Assembly: GCF_002860405.1 (NCBI RefSeq) | Contig: NZ_NMWV01000002.1 | Location: 3,574 to 67,573, forward strand | Direction: 5' to 3' | Length of the DNA stretch: 64,000 bases | Source of the DNA: Bifidobacterium imperatoris | GTDB taxonomy: Bacteria > Actinomycetota > Actinomycetes > Actinomycetales > Bifidobacteriaceae | In this document: positions 10,033 to 18,761 of the stretch, piece by piece | Numbering within the stretch: position 1 is the stretch's first letter | Layout: each line of letters opens with the position of its first letter | Position numbers and translations under genes: made by a program | The notes under the pieces: generated by a model | Told to the model about the DNA's origin: nothing | Database searches by the model: none | Seen by the model: only the letters and a program-made list of their open reading frames with translations

Positions 10033-10383
10033 ATGAGCAAGCATGTTGAGAACACCGAAGCTGGAAGCATCACCGCCCCCACCTGCGCGATGGGTTATGC
10101 GTTCAAAGCCATCGAGGGCAAGTGGAAACTGCCTGTCATGTACGTGCTCGGCGAACGAGGAGCCGCTCGATACAACGAAATCAAGCGTGAACTCGGCATT
10201 ACCAATATGATGCTCACCAACACTTTGCGCGACCTTGAGGAATACGGGCTCGTCAATCGTACCCAGTACAACGAGGTGCCGCCTCGCGTCGAATACTCGC
10301 TCACGCCCAACGGTTACGCCATCATCCCCGCCCTCAAAGAATTCGAGAAATGGGGCCAGCTCCTGCTCGATGCGAAAAAATGA
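10033..10383 (+). CDS. HxlR-family redox-type transcriptional regulator
   Basis: 116-residue winged-helix regulator of the HxlR family. The motif C-x-x-x-x-A-F-K-A-I-E-G-K-W-K-L-P begins with Cys18, matching the N-terminal redox-sensing cysteine of YodB, CatR and HypR. The wing and recognition helix follow in R-Y-N-E-I-K-R-E-L-G-I-T and L-T-N-T-L-R-D-L-E-E-Y-G-L. It is the only cysteine, so sensing would go through an intermolecular disulphide or thiol adduct. It is transcribed divergently from the SDR and flavodoxin-like genes and probably represses them until quinone or diamide-type stress occurs. Confidence 0.9.
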   Translation: MSKHVENTEAGSITAPTCAMGYAFKAIEGKWKLPVMYVLGERGAARYNEIKRELGITNMMLTNTLRDLEEYGLVNRTQYNEVPPRVEYSLTPNGYAIIPALKEFEKWGQLLLDAKK

Positions 10384-10559
10384 TAGTGCCCATAACTCTA
10401 GGTGTGAGTCGCATGCTTATGCTGCGTCGCGGATTGGATGTGGGTGGATAAAAGGTTAAATGGTTTATTTTCTATCTATATAGATGGATATAAACATATA
10501 AAGTCCGATACAAGGAATCATGCTATATGAGCATATACGGGTTGAATCGGCTGATTAAT

Positions 10560-10596
10560 TTACTGCGCTTGCCAGATCATGTCGATGTGGGGGATG
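10560..10596 (-). pseudogene. 3' remnant of a GNAT gene cut off by IS30
   Basis: Read on the minus strand, this stretch encodes the ElaA-type C-terminus I-P-H-I-D-M-I-W-Q-A-Q followed by TAA (10560-10562). It is the missing tail of the acetyltransferase at 11918-12355. Removing the 1352-bp IS and one copy of the 3-bp duplication restores one frame of 441 bases (146 residues). Confidence 0.9.
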
Positions 10597-11948
10597 GGCG
10601 GATTCTAGTGGTGGTTGCAACGCCTTTGTTGTTTCCTGGCCTATCGCTTTGACCGTATCATGTTGTGTTGATCAGGTCGAGAATGGCTTCGGACGGTTTT
10701 CTGAACCCGAGAATCTTCCTCGGCCGGTCGTTCAGTTCCTCTGCCACGGCGTCCAGATACTTCTGCGAATACCCGCCCAGATCGGTGCCCTTCGGGAAGT
10801 ACTGGCGCAGCAGCCCGTTCGTGTTCTCGTTCGTGCCCCTCTGCCACGGCGAATGCGGGTCGCAGAAATATACGGCCATGTCCAACGCGGTCGAGATGCG
10901 CCTGTGGAGCGCGAGCTCGGATCCCTGATCCCACGTCAGCGAATTGCGCAGAAGCTTGGGCAGATCCCGCATCCGCTCGATGACTGCCCGCTGGACGTGT
11001 TCCGCGTCATGCCCGTCGGGCAGGTGCAGCAGGATCGTGAACCGGGTGGAGCGCTCCACGAGCGTGCCGATCGCGGTCTTGTTCCGTCTGCCGCAGATCA
11101 GGTCGCCCTCCCAATGGCCGGGCACGGCGCGATCCGCTACTTCGGGCGGCCGCTCACTGATCATGACCATCGGCTCGCGGAATCGTGGGCGCCGCTCGCT
11201 CTCGCCGGTCCTCGGCCGTCGGACGGTCCTGCCTGTGCGCAACGCTCTGGAGACCTCCTCGCGCAGTTCGCCCCTGGCTTGGACGTAGATGGCCTGATAG
11301 ATCGTCTCGGTGCAGATGTGCATGTCCTCATTATGCGGGAAGTCCTCCCGCAGACGCCCTGCGATCTGTTCCGGGCTCCAATGCCGTTTCAACCCGTCGC
11401 GGATGTAATCGAGCAATCCCGGAACCGAACGCACCCTCGCGGCCTTCGGGCGGGCGCGCCGCCCCATGCTCACCCGTTGGGCCCGATTCGGCTCGTACAT
11501 GCCCGTGTCCGGGTTCGTGTTACGCGCGATCTCGCGCGAGATGGAGGACGCCGCGCGTCCGAGTCGGCTCGCGATCCTGCGTATGCTCCACCCGGCCCCT
11601 GTCCAGTCGGCGATGTGCAGGCGGCTCTCCAGATCAAGGAACCGTGGATTGATCGTCTTCGTTTCGTCCATGTCGGGACGATACCAGATCGTTGCGGACG
11701 GTTTCTCGTTGCGGCCGGTCGTGCGCGTGCGCCCGTTGCGCCACACCTTGCCCGTGCGCTTCGAGACCCCCACCGCCTTCGCGGCCCGCGTGTAGTTCAT
11801 GCCGTCGCGGATAAGCTCCACATACCGGTCACGACGTGCTTGACACATCTGCTTCCGGGTCGCGTACCCAATACCATCGAACACCCACCTGCCCACCTGA
11901 AACCTCCTCTCGAATCATCAGATGTTGCAACGATCACTGGAACCAGCC
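10597..11948 (-). mobile_element. Complete IS30-family insertion sequence (1352 bp)
   Basis: The element is bounded by imperfect terminal inverted repeats: GGCGGATTCTAGTGGTGGTT at the left and GGCTGGTTCCAGTGATCGTT at the right on the other strand, 21 of 28 positions matching when extended through the shared GTTGCAAC. It is flanked by the 3-bp target duplication ATG (10594-10596 and 11949-11951). One transposase gene fills it. It has inserted into a GNAT acetyltransferase gene, and the rejoined halves are exactly in frame, which fixes both ends. Confidence 0.93.
10658..11896 (-). CDS. IS30-family transposase
   Basis: 412 residues. It has an N-terminal helix-turn-helix region with the A-A-K-A-V-G-V-S segment, a second one around S-I-R-R-I-A-S-R-L-G-R, and a C-terminal DDE integrase fold. 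The catalytic residues fall in G-H-W-E-G-D-L-I, T-W-D-Q-G-S-E-L and the hallmark P-W-Q-R-G-T-N-E-N-T-N-G-L-L-R-Q-Y-F-P-K-G. GTG start at 11896 with GAGAGGAGG 7-9 bases upstream. The frame appears intact, so the element may still be active. Confidence 0.96.
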   Translation of the reverse strand: MGRWVFDGIGYATRKQMCQARRDRYVELIRDGMNYTRAAKAVGVSKRTGKVWRNGRTRTTGRNEKPSATIWYRPDMDETKTINPRFLDLESRLHIADWTGAGWSIRRIASRLGRAASSISREIARNTNPDTGMYEPNRAQRVSMGRRARPKAARVRSVPGLLDYIRDGLKRHWSPEQIAGRLREDFPHNEDMHICTETIYQAIYVQARGELREEVSRALRTGRTVRRPRTGESERRPRFREPMVMISERPPEVADRAVPGHWEGDLICGRRNKTAIGTLVERSTRFTILLHLPDGHDAEHVQRAVIERMRDLPKLLRNSLTWDQGSELALHRRISTALDMAVYFCDPHSPWQRGTNENTNGLLRQYFPKGTDLGGYSQKYLDAVAEELNDRPRKILGFRKPSEAILDLINTT

Positions 11949-12355
11949 ATGCCATCTTCTAGGAATTCGTCGGAAACCTGCGTGAAGCCGAGGTGCTCGT
12001 ACAGCTTGCGCGCGTAGGTTTGAGCCTCGATGTGCACAGTGTCGGCATGCATACGTTCCTGTGCCACCTTCAGACCCTCGCGCACAATGCGGGTGCCAAG
12101 GCCTTGCCATCGGTGAGTAGCTAATACGCGGCCGATGGATGCTTCGGGGAAGGTAATGCCCGGGTCGATGACGCGGCAGTAGGCAGCAATGCCATTCTCG
12201 TCGTGCAGAAACACATGCCAGCAGTGTCGATCCGCCTCATCCACTTCCTGATAGGTGCAGTGCTGTTCCACCACAAACACCGCCACGCGTACACGGTAAA
12301 TCTCATATAATTCCGCTGCGCTGAGTTCTTCAAATCGTTTCACTGTCAACTGCAT
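11918..12355 (-). pseudogene. GNAT acetyltransferase (ElaA-type), C-terminus replaced by IS30
   Basis: The frame encodes an ElaA-like GNAT protein: V-F-V-V-E-Q near the N-terminus, acetyl-CoA loop R-W-Q-G-L-G-T-R-I-V, and L-Y-E-H-L-G-F. At E-D-G the IS30 right end is reached, and the frame now closes with seven foreign residues (S-S-D-R-C-N-I). The lost tail lies at 10560-10596. Only about ten residues are changed, so residual function is possible. ATG at 12355 has no ribosome site; TATACT lies 6 bases before it, suggesting a leaderless transcript. Confidence 0.88.
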
Positions 12356-12372
12356 GGCGTCAGTATATAAAA

Positions 12373-12418
12373 AATAAGAGGGTTTGGAGCTCGGGAAGTC
12401 CTCCTTGAGCTCCAAACC
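12373..12418 (-). terminator. Rho-independent terminator of the downstream MFS gene
   Basis: On the minus strand GGTTTGGAGCTC (12407-12418) pairs perfectly with 12381-12392 around a 14-nt loop, followed by TCTTATTTTTTA. It sits 28 bp after the MFS stop and in front of the GNAT gene. Confidence 0.85.
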
Positions 12419-12445
12419 TCACAATATAGAGTTTTTCTTCAGCCT

Positions 12446-13633
12446 TCATACCTCGACAGGGCGCAAGCGATGAATGGCGTCGGTATCGGTTTCATAATGG
12501 TGAGAATATATCGCGAGCAATGCAACGCCGAGGATGCTCAACGGCAAGCCGGCAAGACCCGTGAATTTGTAATCCATTGCGAATGCGTTCAGCGTCATGC
12601 CGCCGACTGCCGATCCCACGGCATTGCCGAAGTTGAAGGCGACTTGTGCGGCTGCGCCGGCGATGAGTTCGCCACCGCCCTGACCGGCTTCGGCCATGAG
12701 TAACAGCTGCGGTGAGTTGACGAAGAACAGTCCGAATGCAATCCAGAAGGTCAGCATGGTTGTTGTGGCATGATTACCTGGTACGACTAGTACCATCAAC
12801 AGGCCGAGACAAGAAATCGTCTGACCGAGCGCGGCCGTGCCGGCATGCCGCCAATGATCAGCAGTCCAGCCACCGGCCAAGCCGCCGATGACCATGCCGA
12901 ATCCGGCGAGCATCATGAATGCGGGTACAAGTGCGCTTGCCCATCCACCTGTTTTCTGCAACCAGGGGGAGACGTAGCTCCACCAGCAGAATACGCCGGC
13001 ATTGCCGGTGAAGATGGCCGCGATGATGAACCAAGGGCCTGGTTTCGCGAGGAACTTGAACTGCCCCTTGACACCGGTGTCTTTGACTGGCGCGACGAAA
13101 GGTACCCACAAGGCTACGAGGATAATGGTCATGACGGCCCATGCGGCGAGAATGCCGAACGTCAATCGCCAGGAGACGAATTCGGCAAGCAATGTGCCAG
13201 CCGGTACGCCGAGCATGTTGGCGATGGTTTGGCCGGCGACCATCATCGACACGGATTGTGCCTCCTTGCCTGGTTCGGCTAGTGTTTTAGCCACGAATGT
13301 GGCGGTGCCGAAGAACGCGCCATGCGGTAGACCGGCGATAAAACGTGTGATCAGCAACATAGGGGCGTTGATGGCGAATGCGGAGAGCAGGTTGCCGATG
13401 AATGCGATGGCCATGAACAGAATGATGAGTTTTTTCGGCGGTACCTTACGCCCGAAGACAAGCATCAACGTACCGACGCATACGCCGAGCGCATATGAGG
13501 AGATATAGTGCCCGGCGGTCGGAATATCGACATTGGTTGCGGCTGCAGCCTGAGGGAGAATGCCCATCATCACGAATTCGGCGGCACCGAGGATGAATGA
13601 ACCGGCGGCAAGAGCGAGCAGACTTTTCTTCAT
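12446..13633 (-). CDS. MFS transporter (AraJ-like, DHA1 family)
   Basis: 395 residues with 12 predicted membrane segments. The N-terminal G-A-A-E-F-V-M-M-G-I-L-P and the F-I-A-G-L-P-H-G-A-F-F-G-T motif in helix 5 are characteristic of AraJ/YdhP-type sugar or drug exporters. A short basic loop (G-R-K-V-P-P-K-K) follows helix 2. It is a single-gene unit with its own terminator. The divergent upstream region is AT-rich and holds two LacI-like palindromes. The substrate is unknown. Confidence 0.88.
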   Translation of the reverse strand: MKKSLLALAAGSFILGAAEFVMMGILPQAAAATNVDIPTAGHYISSYALGVCVGTLMLVFGRKVPPKKLIILFMAIAFIGNLLSAFAINAPMLLITRFIAGLPHGAFFGTATFVAKTLAEPGKEAQSVSMMVAGQTIANMLGVPAGTLLAEFVSWRLTFGILAAWAVMTIILVALWVPFVAPVKDTGVKGQFKFLAKPGPWFIIAAIFTGNAGVFCWWSYVSPWLQKTGGWASALVPAFMMLAGFGMVIGGLAGGWTADHWRHAGTAALGQTISCLGLLMVLVVPGNHATTTMLTFWIAFGLFFVNSPQLLLMAEAGQGGGELIAGAAAQVAFNFGNAVGSAVGGMTLNAFAMDYKFTGLAGLPLSILGVALLAIYSHHYETDTDAIHRLRPVEV

Positions 13634-13692
13634 AGTTCTCTAGTTCTCTTTGACTTCATGATTGTATTTCAGCAAAATTGATTGATGTACTA

Positions 13693-13706
13693 TGGAACTG
13701 TTTCCA
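13693..13706. promoter_or_regulatory. LacI-family-like operator, copy 1
   Basis: TGGAACTGTTTCCA is a 14-bp near-palindrome close to the general LacI-family form TGGAACCGGTTCCA. It lies 60 bp upstream of the MFS start on the minus strand, where it could control that gene. Confidence 0.45.
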
Positions 13707-13847
13707 AATCGATAAGTGATTATATGCTGAACGATGTACTATCTGCGGTTTTAGGAATGGTATGGATGTCTCTATATTTCCTGTATTTACAGCCATTAAT
13801 TAATAATTGTAAAGGTATTCATGCATTGTTCAATAAGTTTTATTATA

Positions 13848-13861
13848 GGGAAACGGTTCCA
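13848..13861. promoter_or_regulatory. LacI-family-like operator, copy 2
   Basis: GGGAAACGGTTCCA is a second 14-bp site of the same type, exactly 155 bp after the first. Two sites at this spacing could support looping by a tetrameric LacI-type repressor. No LacI gene is present in the window. Confidence 0.4.
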
Positions 13862-14101
13862 TTTCCTTGCAATATAAGACATAACTGATTGAACAAAAAG
13901 CGAATATGAGGGCCGCTACGGAGATGGCTCATTACATGCGTGATATATGCCTGTGATGTATGGCGCGGTATGAGGCAGGAGTATTGGACGAGAGGAGAGT
14001 CTTGTTGTGTAATACATGGCGGAAGTTTATGAGTGGCTGGGCAAGACGCCAATGATGATGCGTCGTGCATCCAGCCAAGTTCACATCAAGGAGATTTTGC
14101 G

Positions 14102-15094
14102 ATGGAATACACCAAGCTTGGCAATAGTGATGTGACCGTGTCCCGAATTTGCATGGGTTGTATGGGATTCGGTGACGCGACCAAAGGCCATCATTCTTGG
14201 ATTCTCGATGCCGATCAGTCGCGCGAGATTATCAAATATGGTTTCGAACATGGCATCACCTTCTACGACACCGCCATCGGCTACGCGGATGGCACCAGCG
14301 AGGAATACGTGGGCCGCGCGCTGCGCTCCATCGCAAGCAAGCGCGAGGATTATCAGGTGGCCACCAAGTTCCTGCCGCGCACTGACGCCGAACGCGAAGC
14401 CGGCGTGACCGGCCAGCAACATGTGCTGAACAATCTTGATGCCAGCTTGAAGCACCTCGGCCTCGACTATGTTGACCTCTACATCTGCCACATGTGGGAC
14501 TACCACACTGATATGGCCGAAATCATGGAAGGTATGAACGAGGCCGTCAAGGCTGGCAAGGTGCGCGCCATTGGCATCTCCAACTGCTACGCCTACCAGC
14601 TCGCCAAGATGAACGCGCTCGCTGAAGCCAATAGCTGGGCCAAGTTCGTATCCATCCAGAGCCACTACAATCTCATTGCCCGCGAAGACGAGCGCGAACT
14701 TGTGCGCCTGTGCTGTGAGGACAACATCGCCATGACTCCATACAGCGCTCTCGCCGCCGGCCGCCTGTCCCGCCTGCCCGGCTCAGCCGCCACCAAGCGT
14801 CTCACAGAGGATCAGGTGGCGCACTCCAAGTACGATGCCACCGAAGCCCAGGACGATGTGATCATCGAACGCGTGGCCGAGGTCGCCGCCAAGCACGATA
14901 CATCGATGACCGCCGTCTCGCTCGCATGGCTCTTGACCAAGGTGACCGCGCCCGTGGTGGGCATGACCAAACCGCATCACGTCGATGGTGCGCTCGATGC
15001 CGTGGCCTTGAAGCTCACGGACGAGGAAATCGTTTACCTCGAAGAGCCGTACGTGCCGCACAAGCTCGTCGGCGTCATGGCCTTCAACCACTGA
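14102..15094 (+). CDS. Aldo/keto reductase
   Basis: 330-residue cytoplasmic NADPH-dependent carbonyl reductase. The catalytic tetrad is visible: Asp in F-Y-D-T-A, Tyr in G-Y-A-D-G, Lys in V-A-T-K-F and His in Y-I-C-H-M-W-D. The family cofactor segments I-G-I-S-N-C and I-Q-S-H-Y-N-L also appear. It resembles the YeaE/YdbC-like group that acts on small aldehydes. AAGGAG lies 9 bases before the ATG; upstream in-frame codons lack a ribosome site. A long perfect hairpin follows the stop. Confidence 0.92.
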   Translation: MEYTKLGNSDVTVSRICMGCMGFGDATKGHHSWILDADQSREIIKYGFEHGITFYDTAIGYADGTSEEYVGRALRSIASKREDYQVATKFLPRTDAEREAGVTGQQHVLNNLDASLKHLGLDYVDLYICHMWDYHTDMAEIMEGMNEAVKAGKVRAIGISNCYAYQLAKMNALAEANSWAKFVSIQSHYNLIAREDERELVRLCCEDNIAMTPYSALAAGRLSRLPGSAATKRLTEDQVAHSKYDATEAQDDVIIERVAEVAAKHDTSMTAVSLAWLLTKVTAPVVGMTKPHHVDGALDAVALKLTDEEIVYLEEPYVPHKLVGVMAFNH

Positions 15095-15108
15095 TTGTTG
15101 CCCCCTCT

Positions 15109-15222
15109 AAACGTCCGTATGTTCGCGCACTTCACGTACCCCGCGCGAACATACGGACGTTTTTCGTATCAAAATCCTTTGTATGTTCGCGCAGCACTGG
15201 TCACTTGCGCGAACATACGGAT
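15109..15222. repeat. Double-palindrome repeat, copy 1 (diverged)
   Basis: Two successive hairpins. The first has a perfect 20-bp stem (15109-15128 with 15143-15162) followed by TTTTT and is an excellent terminator for the aldo/keto reductase. The second has a 13-bp stem, GTATGTTCGCGCA (15181-15193) with 15206-15218, and then GGAT. The same GT(A)(T/A)GTTCGCGC core occurs as hairpin pairs at 30775 and 32144. Confidence 0.9.
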
Positions 15223-15352
15223 GATTGATGGCTTACATGCCGCAGTTATGAGACTAAGCTGATACCTAACGTCGCACTATTGCAAACGCAGGTAGTGCCC
15301 GGCATTGAAGCCGTGCACAACACTGATAGCTCTATATATAAGGAGTCTTGAT

Positions 15353-15715
15353 ATGACTGACGAAAATGCAACTAAGAAAGCCGAGAAGAACACCGAGCCG
15401 ATGGTGATGGAATTCATCGATAACCTGAACCTGCTGGTTGAAGTCCAGTCGGAGGCTACCGTTTCCCGTACGGTGATGCAGGTGGAAGGTGCCAACGTAG
15501 TGCTGTTCTCCTTCGACAAAGGTCAGGAACTCAGCGAGCACACCGCTGCTATGCCGGTGCTGGTGCAATGTCTTGAGGGGCATTTCAAGGTGACCGGTGG
15601 TGGCAAGACTGTAGACCTCGTGCCTGGCGGCATCCTGCATTTTCCGACTCGTTTGCCGCATGCGGTGTACGCCGAGGAAGCCTCCAAGATGATGCTCATT
15701 ATGATGCGCCACTGA
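15353..15715 (+). CDS. Single-domain cupin protein
   Basis: 120-residue cupin barrel. Metal-site positions match the cupin motifs: motif 1 is degenerate (K-G-Q-E-L-S-E-H-T-A-A-M-P), and motif 2 is P-G-G-I-L-H-F-P-T-R-L-P-H-A. The N-terminal 20 residues are charged and probably disordered. AAGGAG precedes the ATG by 8 bases. Small cupins of this kind often bind sugars or act in stress metabolism; I cannot assign a function. A 32-bp perfect palindrome follows. Confidence 0.85.
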   Translation: MTDENATKKAEKNTEPMVMEFIDNLNLLVEVQSEATVSRTVMQVEGANVVLFSFDKGQELSEHTAAMPVLVQCLEGHFKVTGGGKTVDLVPGGILHFPTRLPHAVYAEEASKMMLIMMRH

Positions 15716-15743
15716 CGCGTATCGCTATTCGGTAGGTATGTGA

Positions 15744-15775
15744 GAAGAGCTCTGGATGTACATCCAGAGCTCTTC
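15744..15775. terminator. 32-bp perfect palindrome between convergent genes
   Basis: GAAGAGCTCTGGATGT (15744-15759) is followed directly by its exact reverse complement. It sits between the cupin stop and the stop of the oppositely oriented GH3 gene and probably serves both as a bidirectional terminator, although no T run follows on either side. Confidence 0.65.
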
Positions 15776-15799
15776 GATATTGGCACGATCTGCGCGGAA

Positions 15800-18736
15800 T
15801 TACTGTTCGCGTGCAGCACGACGCTTCAGGAAGCGCTTGATGGCAAGAACTTCAAGCCCAATGAGCGCTACTGCCAGAACGGTAACTACTGTGTAGTAGA
15901 TGTATTGCCATGTGGGCGTTTCCACCTTGGGCTGGCCATTTTCGTACAGCCAGCTGTTCACTGCTGTATACAAAATGTTGTGCGAAGCAGTGCGCATAGC
16001 CTTCACTGAGGTTGCGGAGTGGTCGGTGATTACATTGGCACCTTCAATAGTTGCCAGCATTGCATCATTACCGGAACGAATCGCCTGATCGCCAATCTGA
16101 TATCCGAAACCACCGAAGTAGTCGGTTTCCACGAAGCCGCGGAATCCCCATTCGTCGCGCAGCACGCCGTTCAGCATGTTCTCATTGGCGGAGGAATAGC
16201 CATTGCCAACGTAGTTGAATGAAGACATGACCGCAGTCGCGCCACCATCCTTAACGGCAAGCTCGAACGGTTTGAAGTAGGTTTCGCGCATGGACTGCTC
16301 ATTCGCCCAAGTGCAGAGCATGGCTACACGGTTGGTTTCCTGATCGTTCAGTGCGAAATGCTTAATGAACGGATACACGCCCCTCGAACGTGCGCCGGCA
16401 ACCTGCTGGGCGGCCATAATGCCGGACAGCACGCCATCTTCGGAGAAGTATTCAAAGTTGCGGCCAGCATATGGGGTGCGGTGAATGTTCATGGCTGGTG
16501 CATACCAGCCGGTCACATTCATTTCGCGCGCCATGTCGCCAATGATTTCGCCGAATTTACGCGCCAGTTCCTTACTGAACGTGTTGGCCACCGAAACGCC
16601 GGAAGGCAGACCGATGGAGCCTACTCCGGTGAAGTTGTTATTCAGCGTGGAAGGGCCATCCACGTCAGACTGACGAGGCTTGTTGATGGATGCGACTGCG
16701 GAATTGCCATAACCGGCGAAAGCGATAAGCTGGTTCATCTCGTCGAAAGTCATTTCGTCGAGCAGATCATCCCACATCGGATCGTCGTAATCCTTACCGT
16801 AGAGCTGGTAGAGGCTCACACCATTGTTGGCTCCAGTGGTAGGCATTTCATCGGAGGCGTTGTTCTCGTTCTTGTAGTTCGATGCGTTGACGAACGTCTC
16901 CTTATATTGTTCAGGCATCTCAGTGCTGGCGGGGGCAGCGGTTGCGGACTCAAAGTTCGCGAAATGATCAGCGCGAGACAGTGTCTCGAACGTCGGCTTG
17001 ATATTGTCAAACTCGTTGGTGACTTCGCCAGCGTCTGAAGAACGATGATTGTCGCCGGAGTAGGTAATGGTCTGCGGAATGTTCACGGTCTGCTCGGCAA
17101 TTGACTCATGCGCATTTGCATTGATGGAAATGCCATAGTTTCCGGCTTCAAGTACGTAGGCGCGAGCATTGTCGGCATCATAGGATGCCATGTCTTCATC
17201 TTGGAACTCGATGTGCACGGTTTGTGATTCACCAGGCTTGAGCTCCTTCGTCTTCTCGAAGTCGATGAGATTCGCACTGGCCTTTTCAATACCGCCATTG
17301 GTATACGGCGGATTGTAAAACACCTCAACCGTATCTTTGCCCGCAGCATCACCAGTGTTGGTCACGGTCACGTCAAAGCTCACGGCGCCGTTCTTGTACG
17401 TCACGTCACCCATCGACTGATCAAACGTCGTGTAACTCAAGCCATAACCGAACGGATATTGCACCACGGCGTCGTAATCGATGGCGCCTTCATCGTCGGC
17501 GGTTTCGTAATACTTGTAGCCAACGTAAATGTCCTCGACATAATTGACGAAGCTCGGCACTACATGCAGATCTTGGCCGGCAAAGGCGGTATCCACAGCG
17601 AATTCATCCATATTGCTGTACTGGAACTGACCAAAGTTGTTTGACCAGGGAGCGGCGGAGAAGTCGCGCAGGAACGTATCAGTGGCACGGCCGGAAGGAT
17701 TGACCTTGCCAGCCAAAACCTCGCCAAGTGCCGTGAAACCAGTCTGACCAGCCGGTGGCGCCCACAGCACGGATTTGATCTGCGCATAATCGTCAACGAA
17801 ATTCAGATTAAGCGTATTGGCGCCGTTGTAGACCAACACCACATTATCGAAATTCTTCGTCACTAGATCAATCATGTCGCGCTCGCTCTTGGAGAGTTCA
17901 AGATATCCCTGACCGGCTTCGAAATCGTTGTAATCCGCGGAATTATTGTGATAAACAGATACAGCGTCGCTGGATTCGTCCGGGCCGGTGATGGCGCTAT
18001 CTCCCGGGCCGAACTGACGGTTCTTGCCTGTATCGGACATGTTGCTCGGCAAATCGAAGCATTCGCCGCCTGTGCGAGCCAACACCACTACCGCAGTGTT
18101 GGAGAATGACTTGGCGTTGGCGATGAGCTCATCGGAATACGTGCTGGCGGGCGGCTCGGGCAGCGTCCAATCCTGATTGCCGGCATCGTTCGCCGGGCGG
18201 TCGGCGCGGTACGACGTGTAGAAGTCAGATAGTTCGGTATTGGTTTTCAGGCCGGCATCCGCCATACCCTGCAAGATCGACGTAGTCGGATACTGGTCAT
18301 TCATCGAACCGGAGCCGGTACCGCCATAAATCGGATTGGTGGAGGCCCAGCCGAACACGTTGACATTCTTGGTGTTCAACGGCAGCGTGTCACTGTCGTT
18401 CTTCAACATCACAATGCCTTCACGCTCGATATCTGTGGCGAGTTCCTTGGTTTGAGCGCTCGTCTCTTCAGTAAGCGTGCCGCTGCCGGAAAGCAGAGAC
18501 AGCATCGTGTTCAGTGGACCGAACAGCATCATGCTCAGCGCAACAATGGTTGCGACAGCTGCTGCAATCCACGTCTGTGAGTGAACAAGTTTGCGAACGC
18601 CCTGATTATGCACAGTTCGCTTGTTAATGGCGATGGTCAGCAACAAAGCCAGAACAATCGTGATGCCAATGGCAATCAGCTGTGCACTGATGGATTGCAG
18701 TGTGCTGATGACATCTGAGAAGTTGATTCCCAGCAT
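15800..18736 (-). CDS. Membrane-anchored GH3 beta-glucosidase with permuted domains
   Basis: 978 residues. Hydrophobic segments occur at about 18-37 and 58-76 and again near the C-terminus (about 945-965), followed by a basic tail, so the enzyme is probably held at the outer face of the membrane. The GH3 C-terminal domain comes first (about 85-400), then a fibronectin-like domain (about 420-540), and the catalytic barrel last (about 625-930), the reverse of the usual order. The barrel shows K-H-F-A-L-N-D-Q-E-T-N-R and the nucleophile Asp872 in G-F-V-E-T-D-Y-F-G-G. Permuted GH3 enzymes are known, for example in ruminal bacteria. The substrate is likely a beta-gluco-oligosaccharide or beta-glucoside but is not proven. 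Confidence 0.92.
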   Translation of the reverse strand: MLGINFSDVISTLQSISAQLIAIGITIVLALLLTIAINKRTVHNQGVRKLVHSQTWIAAAVATIVALSMMLFGPLNTMLSLLSGSGTLTEETSAQTKELATDIEREGIVMLKNDSDTLPLNTKNVNVFGWASTNPIYGGTGSGSMNDQYPTTSILQGMADAGLKTNTELSDFYTSYRADRPANDAGNQDWTLPEPPASTYSDELIANAKSFSNTAVVVLARTGGECFDLPSNMSDTGKNRQFGPGDSAITGPDESSDAVSVYHNNSADYNDFEAGQGYLELSKSERDMIDLVTKNFDNVVLVYNGANTLNLNFVDDYAQIKSVLWAPPAGQTGFTALGEVLAGKVNPSGRATDTFLRDFSAAPWSNNFGQFQYSNMDEFAVDTAFAGQDLHVVPSFVNYVEDIYVGYKYYETADDEGAIDYDAVVQYPFGYGLSYTTFDQSMGDVTYKNGAVSFDVTVTNTGDAAGKDTVEVFYNPPYTNGGIEKASANLIDFEKTKELKPGESQTVHIEFQDEDMASYDADNARAYVLEAGNYGISINANAHESIAEQTVNIPQTITYSGDNHRSSDAGEVTNEFDNIKPTFETLSRADHFANFESATAAPASTEMPEQYKETFVNASNYKNENNASDEMPTTGANNGVSLYQLYGKDYDDPMWDDLLDEMTFDEMNQLIAFAGYGNSAVASINKPRQSDVDGPSTLNNNFTGVGSIGLPSGVSVANTFSKELARKFGEIIGDMAREMNVTGWYAPAMNIHRTPYAGRNFEYFSEDGVLSGIMAAQQVAGARSRGVYPFIKHFALNDQETNRVAMLCTWANEQSMRETYFKPFELAVKDGGATAVMSSFNYVGNGYSSANENMLNGVLRDEWGFRGFVETDYFGGFGYQIGDQAIRSGNDAMLATIEGANVITDHSATSVKAMRTASHNILYTAVNSWLYENGQPKVETPTWQYIYYTVVTVLAVALIGLEVLAIKRFLKRRAAREQ

Positions 18737-18761
18737 GTTTTCTCCTTCTTATCATCTCTGC

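Larger units (their letters stand above)
13634..14101. other. AT-rich divergent intergenic region
   Basis: 468 bp between the divergent MFS and aldo/keto reductase genes. The part from 13670 to 13900 is clearly AT-richer than its surroundings. A 68-codon open frame here (13682-13888) has no ribosome site and no recognisable motif. Two LacI-family-like palindromes lie inside it, and the reductase ribosome site (AAGGAG) is at the right edge. Confidence 0.5.

Noticed and set aside
13682..13888. Small membrane-peptide gene of 68 codons
   Set aside because: Its hydrophobic residues follow from AT-rich DNA, and no ribosome site or family motif was seen.
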